DNA of 64,000 bases, from positions 1 through 64,000 of the forward strand of contig JADGFI010000020.1 in the NCBI GenBank assembly GCA_016743945.1. Reading direction: 5' to 3'. Every line of letters starts with the position of its first letter. Position 1 is the stretch's first letter. The DNA comes from Desulfobacteraceae bacterium. Lineage in GTDB: Bacteria; Desulfobacterota; Desulfobacteria; Desulfobacterales; Desulfobacteraceae. The translations under genes were made by a program, and so were the position numbers. This document shows positions 41,832-50,956 of this stretch, piece by piece. The notes beneath the pieces were generated by a model. It was given only the letters and a program-made list of their open reading frames with translations, was not told the DNA's origin and did no database searches.

Positions 41832-42176
41832 TTAATGATAATCATGGGTTCCTAATATTACATCAATACCGGTTTTTTCTTTTATGAGACCAGCAAGATC
41901 TTCAGGGCTGTTGTAGGGGCATCCTGGCTTGGCATTGACCAGGCAGGAACTTAAATAGATTTTATCCGGTTTTATTTCAGATAATTTGGCAGCCATACCA
42001 AGGGCGGGTATGACAGTTCTGCCGGGGCACTCACATTTGACAAAGGCCACCACCGAAGAAGGGGCTTCAAATTTTCCATCCCCTTCGGATGCCGCTTTCA
42101 GGCATCTCCATTCTCCAGGGCAACCATATCCTTGATCCATATAAGTACCGCAGCCGACAACCGCAATTTTTTCCAT
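41832..42176 (-). CDS. CGGC domain protein
   Basis: 114 residues rich in conserved Cys: VGCGTYMDQGYGCPGEWRC, FVKCECPGRT and SSCLVNAKPGCPY. This is the CGGC domain pattern, proposed to bind a metal or cluster and common in anaerobes. It lies 21 bp upstream of the HdrD-like selenoprotein gene in the same direction and is probably co-transcribed, perhaps as a redox partner. The molecular function is not established. Confidence 0.85.
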   Translation of the reverse strand: MEKIAVVGCGTYMDQGYGCPGEWRCLKAASEGDGKFEAPSSVVAFVKCECPGRTVIPALGMAAKLSEIKPDKIYLSSCLVNAKPGCPYNSPEDLAGLIKEKTGIDVILGTHDYH

Positions 42177-42595
42177 TTTTTGCCTCTCCTCTTATTAATC
42201 CTAATTCATGGCAGCTTTTCCAATTCAAAATATCCAGAATATTCAGAATATCCTGTTAAGTAACAGCATAATGTATGCCAAAAATACTTGGGTGCGGGGA
42301 TTTGATGGGGGTGGTTAAAAACAACATAATATTAGGTGTTTATGTTTTGGGTCGCTTTCAATACTTAAAAAAAAGTCGCAGACTTGCAATCTATAAAAGG
42401 GCAATGGTTTCATATCTGCTACCCAATCGGGGGAATTACAGCCTTATTTTCCCTCCTCAATCCCTGGGGGGAAATTTTCTTTAGATAAAAACAAAAAAAA
42501 ACTTTTATAGACCCGCATGTTGGGGTACAATGTTCGAACTTAAATAGATTGAACCTCAGACCGTTGCACTAAAACAAGAAAGATGATCTATCCAT
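42177..42595. other. intergenic region with no gene seen
   Basis: 419 bp between divergent genes (CGGC protein and the peptidase-like gene). Short AT-rich frames have no support. It presumably holds both promoters; I cannot identify clear elements. Confidence 0.5.
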
Positions 42596-43471
42596 ATGCA
42601 CAGAAGGGAGTTTTTAAAATTAGCCGCTGTTTCCATGGTGCTCAATCAGGTACCGGATGTTTTTGGGTTTGCTCCTGGTTCTGAAAAACGAGGGTCATCC
42701 CAGGGGACTGGGGCTGGTATAATTGTTCAAAATAACGTCTCTTCTGACCATGGGGTCAAAGACCGACTCATCAAAAGCCAGTTCTTTAATCATACATTTA
42801 AAGACGATATCCTGTTGTCGCCAAATGATTTTATCCTGCTCAACACGAGTCTTGCCCGGCTGGCCAGGATACAAAAAGTAATTGGGCATGGTAATTTTTG
42901 TCTGCTGAATTTTGACGATGCGGTTCTCTACGCCCGGAATTATTCACGAATTGGCAGGTTTTCCAAGGCAGAACTTCTTTTTCTTGAAAAAATTTTTTAT
43001 GATCAGGTTAAAAAATACGGATTTATGGGCGAAAAAACCATTGAAACCATCACAGGGGAAATAAAGAAAAAAGACGTTAAAAAAATTTCATCAACCGGCC
43101 ATTATCTGTACCGGGGAAAACCCATTGAAGTTTACCATGCCATTCAAGAAAAAATCGGCCCGGATGTGGTGTTAACCTCTGGAATTCGCAGTGTCATGAA
43201 GCAGTTTTTATTGTTTTTGAACAAGACAGCTGTAAGCCAGGGTAACCTTTCCATGGCTTCACGCTCCCTTGCTCCTCCCGGGTATTCCTACCATGGGGTA
43301 GGCGATTTTGATGTGGGAAAAAAAGGGTTTGGAGTGGCCAATTTTACAGAACAATTTACCCAGACCCAGGTATATAAGCGACTGGCGGACCTGGGATATA
43401 TAACCTTTAGATACGAGCGGGGCAATGATCAGGGTGTTCGGTTTGAGCCTTGGCACATTGAAGTGGTATAA
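42596..43471 (+). CDS. Tat-exported M15/VanY-like D-Ala-D-Ala carboxypeptidase
   Basis: 291 residues. The N terminus HRREFLKLAAVSMVL is a twin-arginine signal. The C-terminal domain has the M15 zinc peptidase motifs: SRSLAPPGYSYHGVGDFDVG (the SxHxxGxAxD-like His and Asp ligands) and EPWHIEVV (third ligand His). TSGIRSVMKQF matches the preceding substrate strand. It should trim cell-wall peptides in the periplasm. The ligands are placed by motif only. It stands upstream of a TPR gene. Confidence 0.82.
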   Translation: MHRREFLKLAAVSMVLNQVPDVFGFAPGSEKRGSSQGTGAGIIVQNNVSSDHGVKDRLIKSQFFNHTFKDDILLSPNDFILLNTSLARLARIQKVIGHGNFCLLNFDDAVLYARNYSRIGRFSKAELLFLEKIFYDQVKKYGFMGEKTIETITGEIKKKDVKKISSTGHYLYRGKPIEVYHAIQEKIGPDVVLTSGIRSVMKQFLLFLNKTAVSQGNLSMASRSLAPPGYSYHGVGDFDVGKKGFGVANFTEQFTQTQVYKRLADLGYITFRYERGNDQGVRFEPWHIEVV

Positions 43472-43562
43472 GATCTAAGTAAATTGCCTTTCCAACCCAT
43501 TGCCATGGCAGCAGGGGTGATTATACTGGAAGGATGATTAATTTTTAAGCAAGTGGGGCAAA

Positions 43563-44183
43563 ATGGATAAAAAGAAAGAAATTGTTCTAACGGGTATGGT
43601 TCACAAACAGACCCTTTACATGGCGATTCTGGTCGCAATTACAGTTGGATTTATGGCGGGGGCCATGTATACCTCCTTTAAACTGGCGGGGGATACGCCA
43701 ATGGCCCAGCAACCGTCAGCTCCCAGTGATCATACCGATTCCCAGGAGATGTCGGCTGAGACGGGTTCCAGGATTTTAAAGCTGGAACAATTCCTAAAGG
43801 AAAACCCAGATAATGTGGATGCCTGGACCCAGTTGGGGAATTTATTTTTTGATACCAACCGGTTTGGGGATGCTATTGAAGCCTATGAACGCTCATTGGC
43901 CCTAAAGCCGGGAGATCCCGGTGTCCTGACGGACATGGGGGTGATGTACCGACGGAACAAAAATCCCCAAAAGGCAATTGAAACCTTTGATCTGGCCATT
44001 GCTGCAGATCCTGCCTTTGAGACTGCCCGGTTCAACAAGGGAGTGGTGCTCATGCATGATATGGATGATATGGCCGGCGGTATCCAGGCCTGGGAAGCAT
44101 TGTTAAAAGTGAATCCCATGGCAAAATCACCCAATGGGGAGTCGCTCACCTTCCTGGTTGAAAGAATGAAAGAGAAGCTATAA
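43563..44183 (+). CDS. membrane-anchored TPR protein
   Basis: 206 residues. A single N-terminal membrane helix (TLYMAILVAITVGFMAGAMY) is followed by at least three TPR units: NVDAWTQLGNLFFDTNRFGD, AIEAYERSLALKPGDPGVLT and DMGVMYRRNKNPQKAIETF. The last unit is followed by a capping helix. It should scaffold protein contacts in the periplasm. It resembles the TPR partners of cytochrome c biogenesis proteins only in the general fold. Confidence 0.88.
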   Translation: MDKKKEIVLTGMVHKQTLYMAILVAITVGFMAGAMYTSFKLAGDTPMAQQPSAPSDHTDSQEMSAETGSRILKLEQFLKENPDNVDAWTQLGNLFFDTNRFGDAIEAYERSLALKPGDPGVLTDMGVMYRRNKNPQKAIETFDLAIAADPAFETARFNKGVVLMHDMDDMAGGIQAWEALLKVNPMAKSPNGESLTFLVERMKEKL

Positions 44184-44233
44184 TGCCGGTTCTAAATTTG
44201 TATAGGGGACGGACCATGAAATGGTCACATCCC

Positions 44234-45007
44234 TTATCTGTTTATTCTGGAAGCCATTACAGCAGCGCCGATGGCCCCATTTTCCTGGGGAAAATCGCCC
44301 ACCAATATTTTAATGCCCAGGCGGTTTTCCAGGGCCTTGATCATCCCTTGGTTTTTGGCGACCCCTCCGGTCATGACCACAGGGCCTTTTAGCTTGACCT
44401 TGATGGCAAGACCAGCCACCCGTGCGGCCGCGGATTCATGGATGCCGGCAATGATATCTTCCCTTTTTTGCTGTCCGGCGATCATGGAGATCACCTCTGA
44501 TTCGGCAAAAACAGTGCAGATGCTGGATATCTTGGAGGGAGTTTTGGAACTCAGGCTCATGTTGCCAAGCTCATTGAGTTCCACCTCCAGGGCCTTGGCC
44601 ATGACCTCCAGGAAGCGGCCTGTTCCTGCCGCGCATTTGTCGTTCATGGCAAAATTTTCCACCTGGCCGTTGGTATCCAGGGCAATGGCTTTGCTGTCCT
44701 GGCCCCCTACATCTATAATGCCCCGGATCTCTGGGTTTAAAAAATGGGCACCCACCCCGTGGCAGATGATTTCGGTCATGGCTTTGTTTGCAAAATCCAC
44801 ACTATTCCTGCCATATCCCGTGGCCACAATGGCCGTGATATCCTGGCGGTTGATCTTGGTTTGGGCCAACAGGTCGGAAAAGACCTTTTCCCCTGCAGTA
44901 ACGGGGTTGTATCCCGTGGGAATTACCCGGGTTTCCATAAGTTTTCCGTCCTTTATAAGGGCTGATTTTGCCGTGATGGAGCCGATGTCGATGCCTGCAA
45001 AAATCAT
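44234..45007 (-). CDS. 2-hydroxyacyl-CoA dehydratase activase (HgdC/BadG family)
   Basis: 257 residues of the BadF/BadG/HgdC ATPase family: GIDIGSITAKSALIKDG is the phosphate loop, VATGYGRNSVDFA, IIDVGGQDSKAIAL and MNDKCAAGTGRFLEVMA (the Cys that with its twin binds the bridging [4Fe-4S]) and TGGVAKNQGMIKALE. It hydrolyses ATP to inject one electron into the dehydratase. A single activase suggests a homodimer, as for HgdC, unlike class I benzoyl-CoA reductase with two different ATPase subunits. It overlaps the SDR gene by 4 bases. Confidence 0.92.
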   Translation of the reverse strand: MIFAGIDIGSITAKSALIKDGKLMETRVIPTGYNPVTAGEKVFSDLLAQTKINRQDITAIVATGYGRNSVDFANKAMTEIICHGVGAHFLNPEIRGIIDVGGQDSKAIALDTNGQVENFAMNDKCAAGTGRFLEVMAKALEVELNELGNMSLSSKTPSKISSICTVFAESEVISMIAGQQKREDIIAGIHESAAARVAGLAIKVKLKGPVVMTGGVAKNQGMIKALENRLGIKILVGDFPQENGAIGAAVMASRINR

Positions 45008-45759
45008 ATGGCAGTGGCACCTCCGTCCACGACAAGGGTCTGGCCGGTGATATAGGAGGACCCCTCGGATGCCAGGAAGAGAACCGGTTTGACCACATCT
45101 TCTATTTGTGCAATTTTCCCCATGGGAATGGTTGCGGTCACATGATCACAAAGTTCCTTATTGCTCCAGAAGGGTTTTGAAAAATCAGTTCGTACCATGG
45201 CCGGAGCCACGGCATTGACCTGGACATTAAAGAGAGCAAGCTCTGCGGCAAGCACCTTTGTCATCATCTCAATTCCCGCTTTGGCAATGCCGTAGATGCC
45301 CATGCCCGGGGTGGCTTTTCTGCCGGCAATGGAGGAAATAGAGACAATCTTGCCAAAGCCTTGTGTGCGCATCATAAGGGCAGCCTTTTGGCAAACCCGG
45401 AAGGTGCCGGAAAGATTGGTATCAATGATTTTTTGCCAGAGTCCCGGATCCAGATCTGCAATACCCGGGGTGATAAGATTCATCCCCACATTATTGATCA
45501 GGATATCCAGATGGTCAAACTTTTCTTGGATGGCCGCAAACAAGGCATCCACATCATCGAGTTTGCCAATGTGGGCCGGGATGAGTGTCAGTGCTTCACT
45601 CTTTTTAAGGGTGACGGCTGCTGCCTCCAATCCTTCTTTTTTACGGCTGCAAAGAATGACTTTTGCGCCTTCTTTTAAAAGGCTTCTGGCAATTTCAAGG
45701 CCAATGCCCCGGCTCCCGCCTGTGACCAGTGCTGTTTTATCTTTCAGATCAAAGTTCAT
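45004..45759 (-). CDS. SDR family oxidoreductase
   Basis: 251 residues, classical short-chain dehydrogenase: TALVTGGSRGIGLEIARS (nucleotide motif), NNVGMN, SISSIAGRKATPGMGIYGIAKAG (catalytic Ser, Tyr, Lys) and VAPAMVRTDFSKPF. FabG-like. In this operon it probably makes or oxidises a 3- or 2-hydroxyacyl-CoA intermediate; substrate not known. It lies between the dehydratase subunits and the activase. Confidence 0.9.
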   Translation of the reverse strand: MNFDLKDKTALVTGGSRGIGLEIARSLLKEGAKVILCSRKKEGLEAAAVTLKKSEALTLIPAHIGKLDDVDALFAAIQEKFDHLDILINNVGMNLITPGIADLDPGLWQKIIDTNLSGTFRVCQKAALMMRTQGFGKIVSISSIAGRKATPGMGIYGIAKAGIEMMTKVLAAELALFNVQVNAVAPAMVRTDFSKPFWSNKELCDHVTATIPMGKIAQIEDVVKPVLFLASEGSSYITGQTLVVDGGATAI

Positions 45760-45773
45760 TGGTTTTTCCTTAT

Positions 45774-47015
45774 TTATTTTTTTTGTTTGATAATTTCCAT
45801 GAAGGCATCAATCCGCGTGTCTGCCTGGGAAAGGGAAAAATTTCGTGGGTCCACCATGTCTGCCTCCAGCATGAGCACGGGAATGCCGGTTTTTTTTCGG
45901 ACAATTTCCATGATGTCCATCTGGCCAAAGGAGTAAGGTTTGCAGGATCGGTTGGAGTGCATGACAAACCCGTCTACATCGTAGAGGCGGATCATGTCAA
46001 GAACCTGATCTGCCATTTCATCCACCCCGGTGTTGAGATAAATTCGGGTATAGGCTTCTGCCATTGAATCTAAAAATTTATTTTCATCAATATATTTAAT
46101 GGAGGAGCACCAGGCCGAGGTATAGGTGTCTGCCACAAGACAGGCGTTGTGATCGGAAAATTTTTGGGACAGCCATTTAAGCTGGTACCACACCGGCAGA
46201 TTGTCCCAGAGCAATCGGTAGCGTTCATGGGGAACAATGCTGATGCCTTTTTCCACCCGCTCTTCCATTTCCTGGAGCAATTCTTCGTAAAAATCCACGG
46301 CGATCTTTGTCCCCCTGAGGGTTACGATGAGGGCCAAAAAGAAAAAGGCATCAAAGGCGCTCATGGGCGAAGGTTTGTGGGTGGTAGTCGTAAGAATTTT
46401 TTGCCAGAGTTTCTGGCCCTGGAGGGCAAGATGCCCCACCGCTGTCATTTTATCATGGTCAAAGGGTTTGCCTGTGGCAGTTTCAAGAAAAACAATGTAT
46501 TCGTCAATCTGGCGCCGGACATAGGCGGCAATTTGCCGTGAATATCCATTGTGGCAGACCGGGGTGTCCAGGATGAACAACGGAACCTTAAAATAGCGGG
46601 CCTGGACCTCATACCATTTGAGTACCGTGCCACAAATATTGTTGCAGCAGACCAGCATGTCCGGTCGGGGCAGCCCGCCAAGGGGACCGCCATTGACCTG
46701 GGCACAGGAAATATCTGACCGGGCATAGGAGCAAAGATCTGAGCTGTATCCCATTTCTTCAGCCTTTGCGCACAACTCTTCCCCCATTTTGGAGGCCCCG
46801 ATCATGGCGGCATGGTTTTCAGGATAGACCGGAATAATATCCATGGCAATGAGGGGTTCCACAGGGCCCCCGGAAGTGATCCAAGCCACTTTTTTGTTGT
46901 TTTCCCTGGCCGTCAAGGCTTCCAGGTAATAAGTGGTCATGATTTCCCGCATTTTTTTGGCAGATCTTATTTTTTGTTTTTCCTTGGCCGTGTCTTTGTT
47001 TTTAGTATCCGTCAT
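45774..47015 (-). CDS. 2-hydroxyacyl-CoA dehydratase subunit (BcrB/HgdA-like)
   Basis: 413 residues of the dehydratase D-component family. Landmarks are VYPENHAAMIGASKMGEELC, CSYARSDI, CCNNICGTVLKWYE and the C-terminal HSNRSCKPYSFGQMDIMEI with cluster Cys. Such subunits carry [4Fe-4S] clusters with unusual ligands and take an electron from the activase. The length is near BcrB, but the operon has no second activase, so a hydroxyacyl-CoA dehydratase or a new reductase type is more likely than class I benzoyl-CoA reductase. Confidence 0.88.
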   Translation of the reverse strand: MTDTKNKDTAKEKQKIRSAKKMREIMTTYYLEALTARENNKKVAWITSGGPVEPLIAMDIIPVYPENHAAMIGASKMGEELCAKAEEMGYSSDLCSYARSDISCAQVNGGPLGGLPRPDMLVCCNNICGTVLKWYEVQARYFKVPLFILDTPVCHNGYSRQIAAYVRRQIDEYIVFLETATGKPFDHDKMTAVGHLALQGQKLWQKILTTTTHKPSPMSAFDAFFFLALIVTLRGTKIAVDFYEELLQEMEERVEKGISIVPHERYRLLWDNLPVWYQLKWLSQKFSDHNACLVADTYTSAWCSSIKYIDENKFLDSMAEAYTRIYLNTGVDEMADQVLDMIRLYDVDGFVMHSNRSCKPYSFGQMDIMEIVRKKTGIPVLMLEADMVDPRNFSLSQADTRIDAFMEIIKQKK

Positions 47016-47052
47016 GGAAGGTTTCCTTAAAAATTTATAAAAAAAGCCTGGA

Positions 47053-48171
47053 TTAAATCATGTGAATAAAGGTTTCAAGGCGGGTGGAAAGCTGTCCTTG
47101 TCCCTGCTGATGGTCATCTAATTCCAGGTGGAGGCTTTTAATTCCCGCTGTGTCTAAAAATTCTTTCATATAGGGATAGTCAAAAGCATGGGGATCGCAA
47201 AATTTAAGAAGCGCAAAGATTACCCCGTCTGCCCTGTGGGTATTGGCAAGGGCCACTAAGTTTTCTCCCCGGATCGTGTTGCCCGAGTGTTTGGCCGGAC
47301 AGACGGCCCTGTCTGCATACCGGGCGGTTAAGGCTTCCAGGGGATCAATATCCACTGGAATAATCCCTTCAAACCAACGATTGCCCGTGCACAGATCATC
47401 TGCCACCACCGTACCGCCACAGGCTTCGATGAGACTGTAAATATCGACCATGTCACAGATGGAGCCTGCAAGAATGATCCGTTTGGCCAAAGAAGGCGGG
47501 GGATCTTTTTTTTCAAGGACAAGGACAATGGTCTCAAGCCTTTGGGCAAGCTCCTCTCTGTCCATGATCATGGCGCCTTTGACAATGGCAAACAGATCAA
47601 TTTCCCGTATAAGGCCTGGAGACTTACTTTTGAGTTCGTAGATCCGGGCCAGATTTTTGCGGATGCGGTTGAAAAGACAAATGGAGGCCTCAAGGTCTGC
47701 CGGGACGATGGGATGGCCAATGGCTTTTTCAAGGTCGGTTTGGAACTTTTTGAGGACATCTGTCATATAGGCCCTTGCACTTGCGGTGTTGAGCTTGACC
47801 GGCATGATTACATCGGCAAAAAAACCATGGTTTGTGTTCAGCCGCCAGATATCACTGAGGCGCTGGATGGAATCACAGGTATGGGGAAAAACCATGCCGT
47901 CTAAATAATCCAACCGGCCTGCCAGGCTGTCTTCGAGCACCCCCCGGACAAGAGAGCAGCAATAGGCCTGGAGATGGTTTTCCGCCAGACTGATCTCTGA
48001 TTTGGAGGAAAACAGCCGCATGGGGTGAAAACCGGCGGCATAAATCAGTTCTTCCGGAGCATAGGAACACATATACCCGATGATCTTTCGGGAACCAGCT
48101 TTTATGCCGGCAGCAAGGGTTGCCGGGTCATTTATGGCAATGTGGAAGGGATCTATTTCTTTCATCTTCAA
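47053..48171 (-). CDS. 2-hydroxyacyl-CoA dehydratase subunit (BcrC/HgdB-like)
   Basis: 372 residues: GYMCSYAPEELIYAAGFHPMRLF at the start is the family hallmark with a cluster Cys. PHTCDSIQRLSDIW and FCDPHAFDYPYMKEFL provide further cluster and substrate-site residues. ILAGSICDMVDIYSLIEACGG is the second Rossmann-type half. It pairs with the other subunit gene. Its start overlaps the upstream acyl-CoA ligase gene by 4 bases (ATGA), so co-translation is likely. Confidence 0.88.
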   Translation of the reverse strand: MKMKEIDPFHIAINDPATLAAGIKAGSRKIIGYMCSYAPEELIYAAGFHPMRLFSSKSEISLAENHLQAYCCSLVRGVLEDSLAGRLDYLDGMVFPHTCDSIQRLSDIWRLNTNHGFFADVIMPVKLNTASARAYMTDVLKKFQTDLEKAIGHPIVPADLEASICLFNRIRKNLARIYELKSKSPGLIREIDLFAIVKGAMIMDREELAQRLETIVLVLEKKDPPPSLAKRIILAGSICDMVDIYSLIEACGGTVVADDLCTGNRWFEGIIPVDIDPLEALTARYADRAVCPAKHSGNTIRGENLVALANTHRADGVIFALLKFCDPHAFDYPYMKEFLDTAGIKSLHLELDDHQQGQGQLSTRLETFIHMI

Positions 48172-49889
48172 TGGTCTCCTGTGTATTCGCCCTTTTGGCG
48201 TAAACTTTCTAATTCCTGGTCTTCCAGTGTTTTAAAGGCCACTTTGCCCACCAGGGTGGTGGGAAGGGTTTCCCTGAATTCAATGGCCCGGGGACAGCTC
48301 CATTTGATCAGATGACTTCGGCAGTGGGTGATGATCTCCTTTTCGGTGGCACCATCGGGTAAAGTTCCCTTCTTTAGTACCACAAAGGCCTTGACCCGTT
48401 CAACCTGTTCTTGGTCCGGCACTCCAATGACACAAGCCTCTGCCACATGGGGGTGCAAGTAGAGAATCTCTTCCACCTGGGCCGGGTAAACATTCATGCC
48501 CGAGGATTTGATCATCCGTTTCTGGCGCAATTTAAAATAAAAGAACCCGCTCTCATCCTGGCTTGCAATGTCACCGGTGTGGAGCCAGGTTTTGCCGTCG
48601 CCATGAATTTTCAGGGTTTTGTCGGTTTCTTCTTTTTGGTTTAAGTATCCTTTCATCACAGCAGGGCCGTTCAGGCAGATTTCTCCGTCTTCCCCCAGGG
48701 GCGCTTTTTCTGTGGTGTCTTGTCTGACAATTTTAGCGTCCATGTCTGAAAAGGGGACCCCGATGCTGTTCTGGCGGTAAGTGTCCATGGGCATGGCCAT
48801 GATGGCGGTGACAGCTTCCGTGAGGCCGTATCCTTCCAATAATTTGACATTGCCGCCCCTGGATCGGACAATGGTTTCAAACTCTTCTTTTACAATCCTT
48901 GGCAGGGTGTCAGCACCGCAGAAGGCCGCCTTGAGGCAGGCAAGGTCTGCATTTTGGAAATCTTTATTTTTGTTCAAAGAGGCATAAAGGGTGGGGATGC
49001 CGATGATGAAACTGGGTTTTTTGGTTCGTATGAGTTTTGCCACAATTTGGGGGGTGAACTGGGGTACCAATATGCTTTTGCCCCCTCCCATAAAGGCCGC
49101 GTTGACGCAGACCCCCAGGCCAAACCCATGGAAAATGGGCAGAATAGCCAAAATGGAATCATTTTCATCCAGGTTGCCCCAAGCCGCTACCATCATGCCC
49201 TGGGAAATAAAATTCATATTGGAGAGAAGGATTCCCTTGGGTTTTCCCGTGGTGCCGCCGCTGTATAAAATCACAGCGGTGTCGTCGGCGGCCATTGGGG
49301 CTTTTTTTTGTTTTGGAAAAGAGCCCTTCATCAGGTTTTGCCACCAGAAAACGGTTGGATCCTGGGGAACCTTGGGGATTTTCCTCCCTTTGGTCAGCCA
49401 GAAGCCGAATTGCTTGACAGGGGACAGGTAATCACCTATCCGGGTCAGAATCAGTCGTTTGCAGTGGGTCTTTTCCATGGCAGTCTTGAATTTGCCATAA
49501 AAGGCATCCAGGGTCAGGGCCATGGAAGAGTTGGATATCGTTAAATAAAATTCAATTTCATTTTCTGTGGACAGGGGATGGATCATGCTGGCCACGGCCC
49601 CCAGCTTGTTGGCGGCATAAAAGCAGATAATTCCCTGGGGAGAGGTGGGCATGGAGATGGTAATGGTGTCTCCCTTTTTAAGTCCCAGGTTGGCAAGACC
49701 ATCGGCGCAAAGGCAAATGGCCTCGGAAAATTTATTGTAAGTGCACAGGGTGCCCATAAAATCCCAGGCAATTTTGTCCGGAACCCGAATGGCTGATTGC
49801 ATAACGGCTTCGTACATGGTCACACTAGGGTAGTCCAGGGAGTGGGGCACTTCTGCATAATGGTCCAACCAGGGGCGGTTTTTCAGCAT
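48168..49889 (-). CDS. AMP-forming acyl-CoA ligase of the dehydratase operon
   Basis: 573 residues, ANL superfamily. ILYSGGTTGKPKGILLS is the phosphate loop, EGYGLTEAVTAIM the adenylation motif, WLHTGDIASQDESGFFYF and KSSGMNVYPAQVEEIL the C-terminal hinge and lid, and TLVGKVAFKTL carries the catalytic Lys region. It is the first gene of the operon and probably activates the acid that enters the pathway. The substrate cannot be read from the sequence. A palindromic TetR-type operator lies about 75 bp upstream. Confidence 0.9.
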   Translation of the reverse strand: MLKNRPWLDHYAEVPHSLDYPSVTMYEAVMQSAIRVPDKIAWDFMGTLCTYNKFSEAICLCADGLANLGLKKGDTITISMPTSPQGIICFYAANKLGAVASMIHPLSTENEIEFYLTISNSSMALTLDAFYGKFKTAMEKTHCKRLILTRIGDYLSPVKQFGFWLTKGRKIPKVPQDPTVFWWQNLMKGSFPKQKKAPMAADDTAVILYSGGTTGKPKGILLSNMNFISQGMMVAAWGNLDENDSILAILPIFHGFGLGVCVNAAFMGGGKSILVPQFTPQIVAKLIRTKKPSFIIGIPTLYASLNKNKDFQNADLACLKAAFCGADTLPRIVKEEFETIVRSRGGNVKLLEGYGLTEAVTAIMAMPMDTYRQNSIGVPFSDMDAKIVRQDTTEKAPLGEDGEICLNGPAVMKGYLNQKEETDKTLKIHGDGKTWLHTGDIASQDESGFFYFKLRQKRMIKSSGMNVYPAQVEEILYLHPHVAEACVIGVPDQEQVERVKAFVVLKKGTLPDGATEKEIITHCRSHLIKWSCPRAIEFRETLPTTLVGKVAFKTLEDQELESLRQKGEYTGDH

Positions 49890-49964
49890 TTTTTCTCCTT
49901 CTTCTGCGCCGCATTAATAGAGATTAAAACCACAAAACGTTCTTTTGTCTACTGGTTTTTATAT

Positions 49965-49977
49965 CGAACGTCGGTCG
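49965..49977. promoter_or_regulatory. palindromic operator, probably for the TetR regulator
   Basis: CGAACGTCGGTCG reads nearly the same on both strands (CGAnCGnCGnTCG). It lies between the divergent acyl-CoA ligase and TetR genes. Its style resembles the operators of TetR-type fatty-acid and aryl-CoA regulators. Confidence 0.55.
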
Positions 49978-50063
49978 ATGTGTCAACCATTGCTTGATGA
50001 ATTCTTCGGGGTATGTTATGGAAAAGAGCAGGTCAGAACACAATGGAATAATACAGGACACCA

Positions 50064-50732
50064 ATGAATAAAAACAATACTCTCAGTAAACTCAAGGCAA
50101 AGGAAAGAAAACTTCGACAGCAGATTATTATTGATGCAGCCCGGGAAGTTTTTGGTCAGAAAACCTATGACAAGGCCAGCATGGCAGAGATCGCAACGGC
50201 CGCTGGTATTGCGAAGTCTTCCATCTACACCTATTTTAAGAGCCAGGAAGAATTGTACGCCAAAATCGCTTATATGGATTCCTGCAATTTTATAGAGGAT
50301 CTTCAATCCCGTATTCATCAGGCTGGTATGGGGGGCCTGGACCAAGCGGATAAGGAGCAGGTGGACCCCGGGGAAAAGTGTGTGAAGATCTGTATCACCC
50401 ATTTTTTGGCATATTATATTGCCCATACTGCCCAATGGCGGATGATTACCCATTTCGCCCTTCACGGCAATAAGGATATGGAGGCGGTGGACCAGCTCAA
50501 TGAAATTGGCCGCAGGTTGATGGATTTGTTTGAATCGGTATTCCGGAAACTTGGATGTGAAAAAGAGGCACGGATTTTGGCCCATACCCTGTTTTCCTGT
50601 CTTTCCGGTATCCTCATTGCCTTTCGAAATTATCCCGGCCGGACAGAAGCCGAGCGAATTGTCCATATGACACGTATCGGAGATGTGGTGGAAGCCATGG
50701 TTCTATCCCTGGTTCGAAAAGATAAAGAGTGA
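50064..50732 (+). CDS. TetR/AcrR family transcriptional regulator
   Basis: 222 residues. The N-terminal helix-turn-helix is typical: QIIIDAAREVFGQKTYDKAS, MAEIATAAGIAKSSIYTYFK and SQEELYAKI. The C-terminal ligand domain is variable, as usual. Divergent from the acyl-CoA ligase/dehydratase operon with a palindrome between, so it most likely represses that operon until an acyl-CoA binds. No ribosome site stronger than ATACAGGACACC before the ATG. Confidence 0.9.
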   Translation: MNKNNTLSKLKAKERKLRQQIIIDAAREVFGQKTYDKASMAEIATAAGIAKSSIYTYFKSQEELYAKIAYMDSCNFIEDLQSRIHQAGMGGLDQADKEQVDPGEKCVKICITHFLAYYIAHTAQWRMITHFALHGNKDMEAVDQLNEIGRRLMDLFESVFRKLGCEKEARILAHTLFSCLSGILIAFRNYPGRTEAERIVHMTRIGDVVEAMVLSLVRKDKE

Positions 50733-50956
50733 CTCTATTATTGGGTGATCAATCCGTTAGCGCTTACCTTTTTTGCTTGATCTCGTGTTTTCTCGGTGTC
50801 AAAGCCGGTAATGAAAATCAAGCAGGCGTTGTGGTCTTGGTCCCATGCACTACAACCGATTCAACACACTGGTCAAAGGATGGTCATGGGGAAAGGGGTA
50901 TACCATGGAATGGGGAGGGGCGATGATTATCACCCCTAAATATAGCCAAGTTTTTT

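Noticed and set aside
42275..42484. 69-codon open frame between the CGGC and peptidase genes
   Set aside because: No ribosome site or recognisable protein features.
44271..45050. 259-codon open frame on the plus strand
   Set aside because: Antisense to the activase gene with clear ATPase motifs; no support of its own.
45774..48171. class I benzoyl-CoA reductase
   Set aside because: Only one activase-type ATPase is present and no ferredoxin or dienoyl-CoA hydratase gene; the subunits alone do not separate it from hydroxyacyl-CoA dehydratases.
50733..50956. 65-codon open frame after the TetR gene
   Set aside because: No ribosome site, no homologous pattern; it looks like non-coding spacer.
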